Origin: Bacilli bacterium
Lineage (GTDB): Bacteria > Bacillota_I > Bacilli_A > RF39 > UBA660
Direction of reading: 5' to 3'
DNA: 64,000 bases
Assembly: GCA_900769635.1 (NCBI GenBank)
Contig: CAAGHJ010000014.1
Coordinates: 1 to 64,000 of the forward strand
Positions 53,722-62,462 of this stretch are shown piece by piece. How positions within the stretch are numbered: position 1 is the first letter of the stretch; the number at the start of each line of letters is the position of its first letter. The position numbers and the translations under genes are program-made. The notes beneath the pieces are model-generated. The model was not told where the DNA came from. It searched no databases and saw nothing but the letters and a program-made list of their open reading frames with translations.

Positions 53722-56016
53722 ATGAAACCAAAGATAATAATATGCCCAAACGAAACCAAAAACTATAAATTAAAACACACCACCGACTATACCCAAAACA
53801 TAAAATACTTAACTCTAAGTGAAGTATATAAAAGTATCTATTTCACTTATGACCAAAAAGCAGTATATCACATAATGAATAAATACCATATCAAATGCGA
53901 AGTTGCCCAAATATACCTAAAAAATCTTCACTATATCGAAGATAAAGACTATCAAAATAACAAATTAAATAAACTAGTTGCCATAAAAAAAACACTCGAA
54001 GCCGAAAAACTACTAATATACGATAAATACTTCCCAAAACTATTACAAGGAAAAGAAATAATAATAGAGGGCTACCCATATCTAACCGAAGAAGACCATA
54101 AACTAATAAATAACTTACAAAAATACACTACAGTAAAAGTAAATGACCCCCAATCCCCAAAATACACTCCAACAACATTATATACATTCAATACCCCCGA
54201 AGACGAATTAGCCTTTGTTGCCACAAATATATGCAAACTAATAAAAGAAGGAACACCACTACAAAACATAATAATAACCAACCTTCCCGATAACTATAAA
54301 ATAAGGATGCAACGCATAATGAACTTTTTCAACATAAAAACAAGTATAACATCAGAAGTAACCCTCTATGATATCCCCGAAGTAAAAAAATATCTACAAA
54401 CCTTTAATCTATCCGATATAAAAGATACCCTTGTCAAAAGCAAAGTAGTAAATATCCTAAACAATTACACTTGGTCCTCTCCCAAAGAAGTCCAAGAACT
54501 CCTTATAAACGATTTCAAAACCACATCATATACTCCCCAAAAATACAAAAATACTATCCAAGTTGTAAACCTAAACACTTACGTTCCCCAAGATGAAGAT
54601 CACGTATTTCTTCTTTCCTTCAATACCGACAACATCCCCACCATCCATAAAGATGAGGAATACATAACCGATAATATCGCTTCCAAAGTAGGGAAGAGTA
54701 CCACTACAAAATTAAATAAATTAGAAAAAGAAGCCACTATAAATAAAATAAAAAGCATCAAAAATCTAATCATAACAAATAAAAAGAAAGACGGAACCAC
54801 CGAATCATACCCATCCGTTCTCACCAGTATCCTTTCCTTAGAAACAAAATATCCAAACGAAGACTATACCTATTCAAATACATATAATAACTTAAAACTA
54901 GCCAGTAAACTAGACACTTATATAAAATATAGCGAAAAAACAATCGGTCTAATCCCCTTACTATCCCATTATAAAAATATAAACTACCTAACCTATAACA
55001 ATACATTTACAAAAGTACCATATCACCAAGATAATCTAACCCTTTCATATACTACAGTGGATACATACAATAAGTGTGCTTTCAGATACTACATAAATAA
55101 TGTCCTCAAGTTAAGCATATACGAGGACACCTTTATGACCTATATCGGATCCCTTTATCATTACGTACTATCCCAAGCCTTTACCGAAAACTTTGCCTTT
55201 GATAAAGAATACGAAGACTATATCCATAGCCATACCCGCATCTTTACAACCAAAGAACTCCATTTCATAAATAAACTAAAAGATGAGCTAAAATACATCA
55301 TAAAAATCATAAACAAACAATACACCTATACAACATTTAATAAAGCCCTATACGAGGAAGAAATAACCATTCCCCTTGCCGAAAACGTAACCTTTAAAGG
55401 AATAATAGATAAGCTCCTTTATAAAGAAGAAGAGAATGAAACTCTTGTCGCTATCATAGATTACAAAACCGGCAATCTAAAATTAAATCTCAACAATATC
55501 ATTTACGGCCTTAGCCTTCAACTTCCCGTATACCTATACTTAACCAAACACGGGACCAAATTAAAAAATCCCCTCATCGTCGGCTTCTATCTCCAAAAAA
55601 TACTCCATAATGAAATTTCCCGTAGTGACAAAAAAACATATCAAGAACTAAAAGAAGAAAGCCTCAAATTAGGAGGATATTCCCTAAATAAAGAAAATAT
55701 ATTAGAAAAATTCGACACAAGCTATAATAATAGTAAGGTAGTAGCCTCTCTAAAAACAACCAATAAAGGCTTCTATCACTATTCCAAAGTATTAAGTGAA
55801 GAACAAATAAATAAAATCATAGACATAACTGAACAAAAAATACTTGAAGTCAAAGACAATATCCAAGCCGGTCATTTCCAAATCAATCCCAAAAAAATAG
55901 GAAATAACAATTTAGGATGCGAATATTGCCAGTATAAAGACATCTGTTTTATGCGTCCCGAAGACATAATAAACCTCGAAGAACACACAAATTTAGATTT
56001 TTTAGACCAAAACTAA
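53722..56016 (+). CDS. AddB-like PD-(D/E)XK nuclease, shortened
   Basis: 764 residues (Bacillus AddB is near 1160). The C-terminal nuclease domain is clear: YTTVDTYNKCAFRYYINNV and GSLYHYVLSQAF open it. KGIIDKLLYKE and VAIIDYKTGNL give the Asp and Asp-x-Lys, then SLQLPVYLYL. The end LGCEYCQYKDIC with the earlier Cys forms the iron-sulfur clasp of AddB. The N-terminal helicase-like half is degenerate and shows no Walker A at the start (ICPNETKNYK). No addA is adjacent. It may work with AddA elsewhere in end resection, or alone. Confidence 0.72.
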   Translation: MKPKIIICPNETKNYKLKHTTDYTQNIKYLTLSEVYKSIYFTYDQKAVYHIMNKYHIKCEVAQIYLKNLHYIEDKDYQNNKLNKLVAIKKTLEAEKLLIYDKYFPKLLQGKEIIIEGYPYLTEEDHKLINNLQKYTTVKVNDPQSPKYTPTTLYTFNTPEDELAFVATNICKLIKEGTPLQNIIITNLPDNYKIRMQRIMNFFNIKTSITSEVTLYDIPEVKKYLQTFNLSDIKDTLVKSKVVNILNNYTWSSPKEVQELLINDFKTTSYTPQKYKNTIQVVNLNTYVPQDEDHVFLLSFNTDNIPTIHKDEEYITDNIASKVGKSTTTKLNKLEKEATINKIKSIKNLIITNKKKDGTTESYPSVLTSILSLETKYPNEDYTYSNTYNNLKLASKLDTYIKYSEKTIGLIPLLSHYKNINYLTYNNTFTKVPYHQDNLTLSYTTVDTYNKCAFRYYINNVLKLSIYEDTFMTYIGSLYHYVLSQAFTENFAFDKEYEDYIHSHTRIFTTKELHFINKLKDELKYIIKIINKQYTYTTFNKALYEEEITIPLAENVTFKGIIDKLLYKEEENETLVAIIDYKTGNLKLNLNNIIYGLSLQLPVYLYLTKHGTKLKNPLIVGFYLQKILHNEISRSDKKTYQELKEESLKLGGYSLNKENILEKFDTSYNNSKVVASLKTTNKGFYHYSKVLSEEQINKIIDITEQKILEVKDNIQAGHFQINPKKIGNNNLGCEYCQYKDICFMRPEDIINLEEHTNLDFLDQN

Positions 56017-56045
56017 AAAAAATTCAAAAAATTGCTAATTAATAC

Positions 56046-56074
56046 TTGCATTTCTAAAAAAAATATGATATATT
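56046..56074 (+). promoter_or_regulatory. Promoter of tRNA pair
   Basis: TTGCAT, 17 bases, TATATT with extended TGA, 19 bases before the first tRNA. Confidence 0.7.
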
Positions 56075-56093
56075 TAATTAGCAATGAGCATTT

Positions 56094-56170
56094 GGACCCT
56101 TAGCTCAGTTGGTTAGAGCACGCGGCTCATAACCGTGCGGTCATAGGTTCGAGTCCTATAGGGTCCACCA
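56094..56170 (+). tRNA. tRNA with CAT anticodon, probably tRNA-Ile2
   Basis: Acceptor GGACCCT pairs with AGGGTCC, and CCA is encoded. The anticodon loop CTCATAA reads CAT. The body (TTAGCTCAGTTGGTTAGAGC and CGGCTCATAACCG) follows the lysidine-modified isoleucine tRNA reading AUA rather than elongator methionine tRNA. AUA is a very common codon in this window. Final identity would need TilS determinants to be checked. Confidence 0.85.
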
Positions 56171-56175
56171 TCTAT

Positions 56176-56259
56176 GCGAGTGTGGCGGAATTGGCAGACG
56201 CGCTAGACTTAGGATCTAGTGGTATATCCGTGGGGGTTCAAGTCCCTTCACTCGCACCA
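56176..56259 (+). tRNA. tRNA-Leu (TAG)
   Basis: Acceptor GCGAGTG pairs with CACTCGC, encoded CCA, class II variable arm. The loop CTTAGGA gives TAG for CUA/CUN codons. Five bases after the preceding tRNA, one transcript. Confidence 0.95.
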
Positions 56260-56273
56260 TTAAAGATTATTAT

Positions 56274-56295
56274 CCCTTAGCATATAAGGGTTTTT
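56274..56295 (+). terminator. Terminator of tRNA pair
   Basis: CCCTTA pairs with TAAGGG, followed by TTTTT. Confidence 0.85.
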
Positions 56296-56322
56296 ATTAT
56301 ATAAAAAGAAAGGAAAAAAACT

Positions 56323-56811
56323 ATGAACCAAGATATTAAGATTGAAACACCCCATCAAAATTTCAAAATGCGTGTAGCAGCCATTATCAAAAAAAACAAT
56401 AAAATACTATTTACCAAGATGAACAACAACGATTTTTACTGCCTCCCAGGTGGCTATGCCTCTCTCGGAGAAACCACTAAGGAGGCCCTCGAACGAGAAT
56501 TACAAGAAGAAATAGGAGAGTTAATAAAAGTAGAAACCTATCAAGGCCTTATCGAAAACTTTTTCCAAAATAACAAACAAAAAAACATTCACGAATTATC
56601 CTTCTATTATGAAGCCTCATCCCAAAACCTTCCCGATGAAAACTTTACCCACACAGAAATAGATCACGGCTTCGAAATAACACAGAACCTCTTTTGGCTT
56701 GAAATAGAAAAACTAGATAACTATAACATAAAACCCCAAGAACTAATACCATTCTTAAAAACAAACAAACCCCTAAATCATATCATCATAAACAAAACCA
56801 AAGACATCTAA
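56323..56811 (+). CDS. NUDIX hydrolase
   Basis: 162 residues. The NUDIX box GGYASLGETTKEALERELQE continues EIGE and fits G-x5-E-x7-RE-x2-EE-x-G. It begins near residue 45, preceded by KILFTKMNNNDFYCLPGG. It hydrolyses a nucleoside diphosphate linked compound; the substrate is not readable. Between the tRNA pair and recD2, with its own ribosome binding site AAAGAAAGG. Confidence 0.9.
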   Translation: MNQDIKIETPHQNFKMRVAAIIKKNNKILFTKMNNNDFYCLPGGYASLGETTKEALERELQEEIGELIKVETYQGLIENFFQNNKQKNIHELSFYYEASSQNLPDENFTHTEIDHGFEITQNLFWLEIEKLDNYNIKPQELIPFLKTNKPLNHIIINKTKDI

Positions 56812-56820
56812 GTCTTTTTC
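56800..56820 (+). terminator. Terminator of NUDIX gene
   Basis: AAAGAC pairs with GTCTTT across the stop codon, T run follows. Confidence 0.75.
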
Positions 56821-56966
56821 CTTTTACCAGTTCAATTTCTATGCAAAGAACCAATCCCCTTATGTACCCCCCTTAGGGCCAAAAAAAAGAAAAAAATAAC
56901 CAAACTTACCCTTTCGTTTGTATCCAAAATATGCTATAATGAAAAAAGAACAAAGCAGGTGATACA

Positions 56967-59135
56967 ATGAATTACATAATAGGCAAAGTAACCCATATAA
57001 TCTTCCGAAACGAAATAAGTGGCTATACCGTAGGCGTCCTAAAAATCAAAGAAACAGACCTCTCGGTGACCAATACAACCCTAAATTTTGTTGGAAGTTT
57101 TCCCCAAATCAAAGAAAAAGAAACACATAAGTTTATTGGCGAATATAATAACCATACCAAATACGGAAAACAATTTGTTGTCGAAACTACCGAAAACATC
57201 CTTCCCACTCAAAAAGATGAACTAGTCGAATACCTATCCAGTGACATTTTCCCTATCGGCATCAAAACCGCTCAAAAAATAGTAGAAAGATTTACCTCCG
57301 AAACCATAGAAACAATCAAAAATGACCCCGATGCCCTAACCCAAATAAAAGGAATAAGCCTCGCTAAAGCCAAGAAAATCCACGAAAAAATGCTCCAATA
57401 CGACGCCACAAATCAAATCGCCCTAGATCTTGGCAAACTCGGCTTCACCACCTCGGAAACATTTACAATAATTAAACACTACGACACCCGTGCCCTCGAA
57501 AAAGTGAACGAAAACATCTACGAAGTCGGCGAAAAACTCGAACTCCCTTTCAATACCATTGACCAAATCGCTCTACAAGGCCTAAAAATCGAAGCCACCG
57601 ACCAAAGACGCATCCAAAGCACCATTACTCATATAATATCCGAAATGACCTTTAATACCGGAGACACTTACGTATCCCTAGAAGACCTAATAAAAAATCT
57701 CCTCCTCACCATACCCACATTAAACGAAGATGACATAGAATACAATCTCCTTTACCTCGAAAAAAAACAAAAAATAAACATCAACGAAAAAGAAATACAA
57801 CTAAAAAAATTCTATGAGGCCGAAAAAAATATAAGCAGTAGAGTAGCCCATCTCCTAAACCAAAAAACCAAACCCCAAAAAAACATAAATACCCAAATAA
57901 ACTATCTAGAAATAAAAAACAAAATAACTTACGATACTAGCCAAAAAGATGCCATATTAGGAGCCCTCAATAACAATATAATAATCATAACTGGTGGCCC
58001 TGGAACCGGAAAAACCACCATCGTCAAAGCCATAATATATCTCCTAAAAGAACTATACAAAGCAAGTAACGATGAAATCGCTCTCCTCGCTCCCACAGGC
58101 CGTGCCAGTAAAAGACTAACCGAAAGTACCAACCTTCCTGCCCAAACAATCCATAGATACCTAGGTTGGGACAAAGACACCGGCCACTTCGAAGCCAATA
58201 TCAATAATCCCAATAAAGAAAAATACATAATAGTAGACGAATCCAGTATGATAGACACCATCCTCCTCTCATCCCTTTTTGACGGAACAAAAAAAGACGC
58301 CAAATACATATTCGTAGGCGACCACCACCAACTCCCCAGCGTAGGTGAAGGCCAAATCCTAAGAGACCTAATCGCTTCCCAAACAATAAAAGTCGTAAAA
58401 CTAAACTGTCTCTATCGACAAAACGAAGGATCCTATATAATCGATTTAGCTGACGAAATACGAAACAAAAACCTAAACCCCCATTTTACAACCATAAAAG
58501 ACGATTACAACTTCATCGAATGCCCATCCGACTATATCTCCGGTGTCATAACAACAGTAATCCAAAAAGCCCTAAGTAGAGGCTTCAAAAAAGAAGATAT
58601 CCAAATCCTTGCCCCAATGTATAAAACCATTTGCGGTATCGATAACCTAAATAAACAAACCCAATCAATAATGAATCCACCAAGTCCCCACAAAAACGAA
58701 GTAACCACCGGTGATATAACCTACCGCGAAGGCGATAGAGTCCTCCAACTAGTAAACGACTCCGATAAAAACATCTATAACGGTGATCTCGGTTATATAA
58801 AAACAATCCATAAAACCAACAAAACCACCGAAATAACCATAGACTACGATGGAAATACCATAACATATACACCCAAAGACTATCCCAACTTCACACACGG
58901 ATACGCCATTTCTATTCATAAATCCCAAGGCGGAGAATTCCCCATAGTCATAATCCCATTCAGTAAATCCTTCAAAAGAATGCTCTATAACAAACTAGTC
59001 TATACCGCCGTAACCAGAGCCAAAAAAACACTCATTCTCGTCGGAGACAAAGAAGCCTTCATTTATGGCGTAAATAACAATTACGGAAATCGCAAAACAA
59101 ACCTAAAAGAACAATTAAAAAGTATAAAAAAATAA
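56967..59135 (+). CDS. recD2: RecD-like helicase RecD2
   Basis: 722 residues, a 5'-3' SF1B helicase not bound to RecBC. The N-terminal OB and helix-hairpin-helix region includes LTQIKGISLAKAKKIHE. Walker A is GGPGTGKTT near residue 345, followed by LLAPTGRASKRL, VDESSMIDT, GDHHQLPSVGEG and YAISIHKSQGGEFP. A C-terminal SH3-like insertion is typical. AGGTGATACA start; extended -10 TGC-TATAAT (56935-56940) and a GC-rich palindrome upstream. Confidence 0.95.
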   Translation: MNYIIGKVTHIIFRNEISGYTVGVLKIKETDLSVTNTTLNFVGSFPQIKEKETHKFIGEYNNHTKYGKQFVVETTENILPTQKDELVEYLSSDIFPIGIKTAQKIVERFTSETIETIKNDPDALTQIKGISLAKAKKIHEKMLQYDATNQIALDLGKLGFTTSETFTIIKHYDTRALEKVNENIYEVGEKLELPFNTIDQIALQGLKIEATDQRRIQSTITHIISEMTFNTGDTYVSLEDLIKNLLLTIPTLNEDDIEYNLLYLEKKQKININEKEIQLKKFYEAEKNISSRVAHLLNQKTKPQKNINTQINYLEIKNKITYDTSQKDAILGALNNNIIIITGGPGTGKTTIVKAIIYLLKELYKASNDEIALLAPTGRASKRLTESTNLPAQTIHRYLGWDKDTGHFEANINNPNKEKYIIVDESSMIDTILLSSLFDGTKKDAKYIFVGDHHQLPSVGEGQILRDLIASQTIKVVKLNCLYRQNEGSYIIDLADEIRNKNLNPHFTTIKDDYNFIECPSDYISGVITTVIQKALSRGFKKEDIQILAPMYKTICGIDNLNKQTQSIMNPPSPHKNEVTTGDITYREGDRVLQLVNDSDKNIYNGDLGYIKTIHKTNKTTEITIDYDGNTITYTPKDYPNFTHGYAISIHKSQGGEFPIVIIPFSKSFKRMLYNKLVYTAVTRAKKTLILVGDKEAFIYGVNNNYGNRKTNLKEQLKSIKK

Positions 59136-59198
59136 AAACAAACCATACTAAAAACGGTACCAAAAGTACCAGTCATAGACTCTAAAAGGGGTGATAAT

Positions 59199-59351
59199 GT
59201 GAATGCAAAAACCAGTATGGCTATGGTTGCCCTTGGAGTAGGGGGAACTCTACTATATCAAAATGTCAAAAACGGAAATGTAAAAAAATGGGTAAGAAAT
59301 ATGAATAAAGCCAAAACCAAAGCCATCGAAGACTTAGAAGATATGATGTAA
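59199..59351 (+). CDS. Small YrzQ/DUF3918-like protein
   Basis: 50 residues from a GTG start (AGGGGTGATAAT upstream). It reads VNAKTSMAMVALGVGGTLLYQN, then a basic WVRNMNKAKTKAIEDLEDMM end. A short Gly-rich hydrophobic segment is followed by a basic helix. It resembles the small yrzQ-type proteins beside recD2 in bacilli, judged by size, pattern and position. A terminator follows directly. Confidence 0.6.
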   Translation: MNAKTSMAMVALGVGGTLLYQNVKNGNVKKWVRNMNKAKTKAIEDLEDMM

Positions 59352-59352
59352 T

Positions 59353-59382
59353 AAAAGTAAGCCAATCAAGGCTTGCTTTTAT
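59353..59382 (+). terminator. Terminator of recD2 unit
   Basis: AAAAG-T-AAGCC pairs with GGCTT-G-CTTTT with one mismatch, T-rich end. Confidence 0.75.
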
Positions 59383-59445
59383 TACACCTTACCCATCTGT
59401 ATAAAAAATAACTTTCAATAACAAAATAAAAAGAAAGGAGAAAAT

Positions 59446-60219
59446 ATGGCACGAAATAAAGTAGAAATAAGCAATCTAAACACATCAAATATAAAAGTAT
59501 TAACTGATGAAGAGACCAAAAACCTCTTCCAAAAAATCAAAGAAGGTGACCCATTTGCCCGTGAGGATCTCATAAATGGCAACCTCAAACTAGTACTAAG
59601 CTGTCTCAAAAAATTCTATGGGAAAGTAGATAACCTTGATGATCTCTTCCAAGTAGGTTGCCTCGGCCTCGTCAAAGCTATTGACAATTTCAACACCAAT
59701 TACGATGTAAAACTCTCAACTTATGCCTGTCCAATGATTTGTGGCGAAATAAAACGCTATCTCCGCGATAACTCCTCCCTAAGAATTTCCCGCAGTCTCA
59801 AAGATATCGCTTACAAGGCCCTAAAACTAAAAAACGAACACATCCTCACCACTGGCAAAGAGATGCCTGACAAAGACATAGCAGCAGCCCTTGATGTTAC
59901 CGAATACGAAGTCACAAGTGCCCTTGAGGCCCTACGGGAACCCGTTAGTATGTATGAACCAATATACAACGACGGCGGTGACACTATCTATCTTTACGAT
60001 CAACTAAAAGAAAAAGAAAAAGACTACGATCTCGATTATCTCCTTGCTCTAAATAAAGCAATGGATAAACTAAAAGATAGAGAAATCCATATACTAAATG
60101 AAAGATATATAGTAGGCAAAACCCAAATGGAACTTGCTAGCGAACTAGGAATATCCCAAGCTCAAATATCAAGAATAGAAAATAATTCCATAAAAGTCCT
60201 AAGAAAGAATATAAAGTAA
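59446..60219 (+). CDS. sigG: Sporulation sigma factor SigG
   Basis: 257 residues, forespore late sigma factor. It begins ARNKVEISNLNTSNIKVL, the SigG start that binds CsfB-like regulators. Then LVLSCLKKFYG, DDLFQVGCLGLVKAIDNFNT (region 2), KLSTYACPMICGEIKRYLRDN and the helix-turn-helix TQMELASELGISQAQISRIE (region 4). In Bacillus it follows spoIIGA-sigE; here it follows recD2. GTATA at 59399 with an A-rich -10-like region could be a sigma-F/G promoter, but weakly. AAAGGAG start. Confidence 0.96.
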   Translation: MARNKVEISNLNTSNIKVLTDEETKNLFQKIKEGDPFAREDLINGNLKLVLSCLKKFYGKVDNLDDLFQVGCLGLVKAIDNFNTNYDVKLSTYACPMICGEIKRYLRDNSSLRISRSLKDIAYKALKLKNEHILTTGKEMPDKDIAAALDVTEYEVTSALEALREPVSMYEPIYNDGGDTIYLYDQLKEKEKDYDLDYLLALNKAMDKLKDREIHILNERYIVGKTQMELASELGISQAQISRIENNSIKVLRKNIK

Positions 60220-60240
60220 TATACTTAAATAGGTGATACT

Positions 60241-60492
60241 ATGTACTTATCAGAAATCCAGAAAAAAGAAATAATAAATATCGATACTGGCAAAAAAATA
60301 GGCACTATTATAGATGTGATAGTAAGTGAAGATGGCCAAATAAAATCCCTTCTTCTCGAAGAAAAAACTCGCAAAAAATTTTCCATTAAAGAAGAATACG
60401 AAGTAAAATGGAATCAAATAATAAAAATAGGGGATGATATAATCCTCATCGGTCCTTCTACCTATAATAAAAAAGAAAATTTTGGAATATAA
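60241..60492 (+). CDS. YlmC/YmxH family PRC-barrel sporulation protein
   Basis: 83 residues, one PRC-barrel: MYLSEIQKKEIINIDTGKKIGTI, SEDGQIKSLLLEE, IIKIGDDIILI. YlmC/YmxH proteins are found in spore formers, usually near sigE/sigG, which matches here. Function unknown. AGGTGATACT start, 21 bases after sigG, same operon. Confidence 0.88.
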   Translation: MYLSEIQKKEIINIDTGKKIGTIIDVIVSEDGQIKSLLLEEKTRKKFSIKEEYEVKWNQIIKIGDDIILIGPSTYNKKENFGI

Positions 60493-60503
60493 ATATATCT
60501 TTT

Positions 60504-60523
60504 AAAGAAAAAACTTTTCTTTC
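60504..60523 (+). terminator. Terminator of sigG-ylmC
   Basis: AAAGAAAA pairs with TTTTCTTT around a short loop. Confidence 0.55.
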
Positions 60524-61005
60524 TTCAATTTCTTTAATCCAAAATCCATATCCAAGAATAAATATTTAATAATAATAGCCAACATCAATGCCTAACAATA
60601 ATAATCAAAATTAAATATCAAAAAAAGCTATAAAAGGTAGTATATGATACAAATTCCATTTCGGATACAACAATATAAAAAGTAATAATATGTAAAAAAA
60701 AACTAAAAACTAAGTCATAAACAATTTTCAATTAATAACTAGGTCTTATTGAAGTTTTTCAAGTATGAAAGCCCAAAAAATAAAACCTAGTTTTTTTGAC
60801 TATCTTCAAAAAATTATACGCACTATTTTTCAATTATATATATGTATAAAAAAAATCACTATTTTTCTTCCAATATCTTACTATTCCTTATATTATCTAT
60901 GCTAATTCCATTATTAAAAATATAACCTAATAATATAAATGTATAATATTATCTATTGTATCAAAATTAAGTATTATAAATATCAAAAAAATAACAAAAA
61001 AACAC
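60524..61005. other. AT-rich gene-free stretch
   Basis: About 480 bases without a convincing ORF. It is very AT-rich, with one structured element (60737-60797) described separately. It may be the left flank of the TnpB insertion, but no clear left end or terminal hairpin was recognised. Confidence 0.6.
60737..60797 (+). ncRNA. Possible small RNA or orphan terminator
   Basis: AACTAGGT (60737-60744) pairs with ACCTAGTT (60785-60792), followed by TTTTT. An inner hairpin TTGAA/TTCAA lies at 60749-60762. No gene ends just upstream, so this may be the 3' end of a small transcript. Family not recognised. Confidence 0.4.
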
Positions 61006-61035
61006 TTGACACAATTAATAATAGTGTGATAAAAT
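61006..61035 (+). promoter_or_regulatory. Promoter of tnpB
   Basis: TTGACA, 18 bases, TAAAAT with extended TGA, about 58 bases before the tnpB start. Confidence 0.7.
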
Positions 61036-61093
61036 GCAAATGAACTTGACCGGCAACTTCAAAAAAAATAAACCATTATAGGGGGTGATAAAA

Positions 61094-62239
61094 ATGTATA
61101 AAGCATACAAATTTAGATTATATCCAACTAACAATCAAAAAAACACAATAAATCAAACATTCGGTAATTTACGTTTCATATATAACTATTATGTAAACAA
61201 AATTACAACCCAAGGTTATAAATCAGTCTATAACAATTACAATGATTGCGAAAAAGAATTACTACATAAGTATCCATTTCTAGAACAAACAGAAAAAAAT
61301 CTTATTAAAAAGGTTCTTTATAGATTAGACGATAACTATAAGAAAAATCAATATAAGGGAATAAGCACTATAAAATACAAAAGCAAGTATGAAAAAAATA
61401 GCTATACAATTCCCGCATCCTATACTTATAATAAAGATTTAAAAGTCAAAAAATGTAATATAATTCCAAACTTGCCCAATCAAACTCTTGAATTACCACA
61501 AATTGGTTCTCTAAAAATACGAGGCTATAAGAATAAACTCAAAGTAGTTGGTGAAATAAAAAATGTTACCATTACCAGAGAACAAACAGGTAAATATTAC
61601 ATCATCATTCTTTGCAACATCCCAAATTTCCCAAAAGTAAACCCAAACACCATTATCGGCCTTGATATAGGTATAAAAAAACTAGTAACAACCTCGGACG
61701 GCCTAGTATATACCAATAATAAATATATAAATCAATATGAAACCAAAATAAAAAGAGAACAATATAAACTCTCTAAGAAACAAAAAGGCAGTAAAAATTA
61801 TTATAAAAATATAAATAGATTAAATATTCTTTATGCCAAACTCAGAAATGCCCGAAAATATACAACTCACAAAATAACTAAGGAAATAACCGATAATTAT
61901 GATATCATAGTTACAGAAACTTTAACCACAAAGAAAATGATAATGAACAAAGATAGTAACCTATCAAAGAATATAGCAGATGCAACATTCAGTGAAATAA
62001 TAAGAGAACTAGAATATAAATCCAAAGAAAAAGGCAAATATCTCTATAAAATAAAAGCATATTACCCATCAAGCCAATTATGCAGCATTTGTGAAAACAG
62101 AGCCAAAGAGTATAAAGACTTAACTAAAAGAGTGTATGATTGCAGTTATTGTCAAAATACTCTTGATAGAGATATTAATGCTAGCATTAATATAATGTTT
62201 GAGGGACTAAAAATCTATTTAAAAGACCAGTTCTCATAA
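61094..62239 (+). CDS. tnpB: TnpB, RNA-guided nuclease of IS200/IS605-type element
   Basis: 381 residues, apparently full length. N-terminal MYKAYKFRLYPTNNQKNTIN and the helical domain, then the RuvC residues: Asp in IIGLDIGIKKLVT, Glu in IVTETLTTKKM and Asp in TLDRDINASINI. The zinc finger CSIC ... CSYC lies between the last two. No tnpA transposase is nearby, so the element is an IS1341-like lone tnpB and cannot move by itself. GGGGGTGATAAAA sets the ATG at 61094. Expected to use the RNA encoded at its 3' end as guide. Confidence 0.9.
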   Translation: MYKAYKFRLYPTNNQKNTINQTFGNLRFIYNYYVNKITTQGYKSVYNNYNDCEKELLHKYPFLEQTEKNLIKKVLYRLDDNYKKNQYKGISTIKYKSKYEKNSYTIPASYTYNKDLKVKKCNIIPNLPNQTLELPQIGSLKIRGYKNKLKVVGEIKNVTITREQTGKYYIIILCNIPNFPKVNPNTIIGLDIGIKKLVTTSDGLVYTNNKYINQYETKIKREQYKLSKKQKGSKNYYKNINRLNILYAKLRNARKYTTHKITKEITDNYDIIVTETLTTKKMIMNKDSNLSKNIADATFSEIIRELEYKSKEKGKYLYKIKAYYPSSQLCSICENRAKEYKDLTKRVYDCSYCQNTLDRDINASINIMFEGLKIYLKDQFS

Positions 62240-62349
62240 TTAATAATATAAAATATGTACGGTAGCACCTATCGGAATTTATGTCTGTGGACGAAATTAT
62301 AAATAATTTCTATGAAGCAGAAAATCCATATAGCTATTTAGTCATTCAA
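62240..62349 (+). ncRNA. Probable omega RNA and right end of TnpB element
   Basis: Directly after tnpB. It contains TATGTCTGTGGACG, a hairpin GAAATTA/TAATTTC (62293-62310) and TATGAAGCAGAAAATCC, wording common at the 3' ends of IS200/IS605 tnpB genes. TCAA at 62346-62349 matches the usual right cleavage end. The RNA probably begins inside the tnpB 3' coding region; the guide would start after 62349. Exact limits are inferred. Confidence 0.55.
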
Positions 62350-62462
62350 TACGTCTTATTAACACCCTTATAGGGAATTTTCAAAAAATATTCAAAAACC
62401 CTTTTATCAATATTTAAAATATGATACAATAAACATATAGATAAAGATAGTGAGGGAGAAAA

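Noticed and set aside
60524..61005. Possible hidden gene in the AT-rich stretch
   Set aside because: No ORF with a ribosome binding site and normal codon use was seen in any frame.
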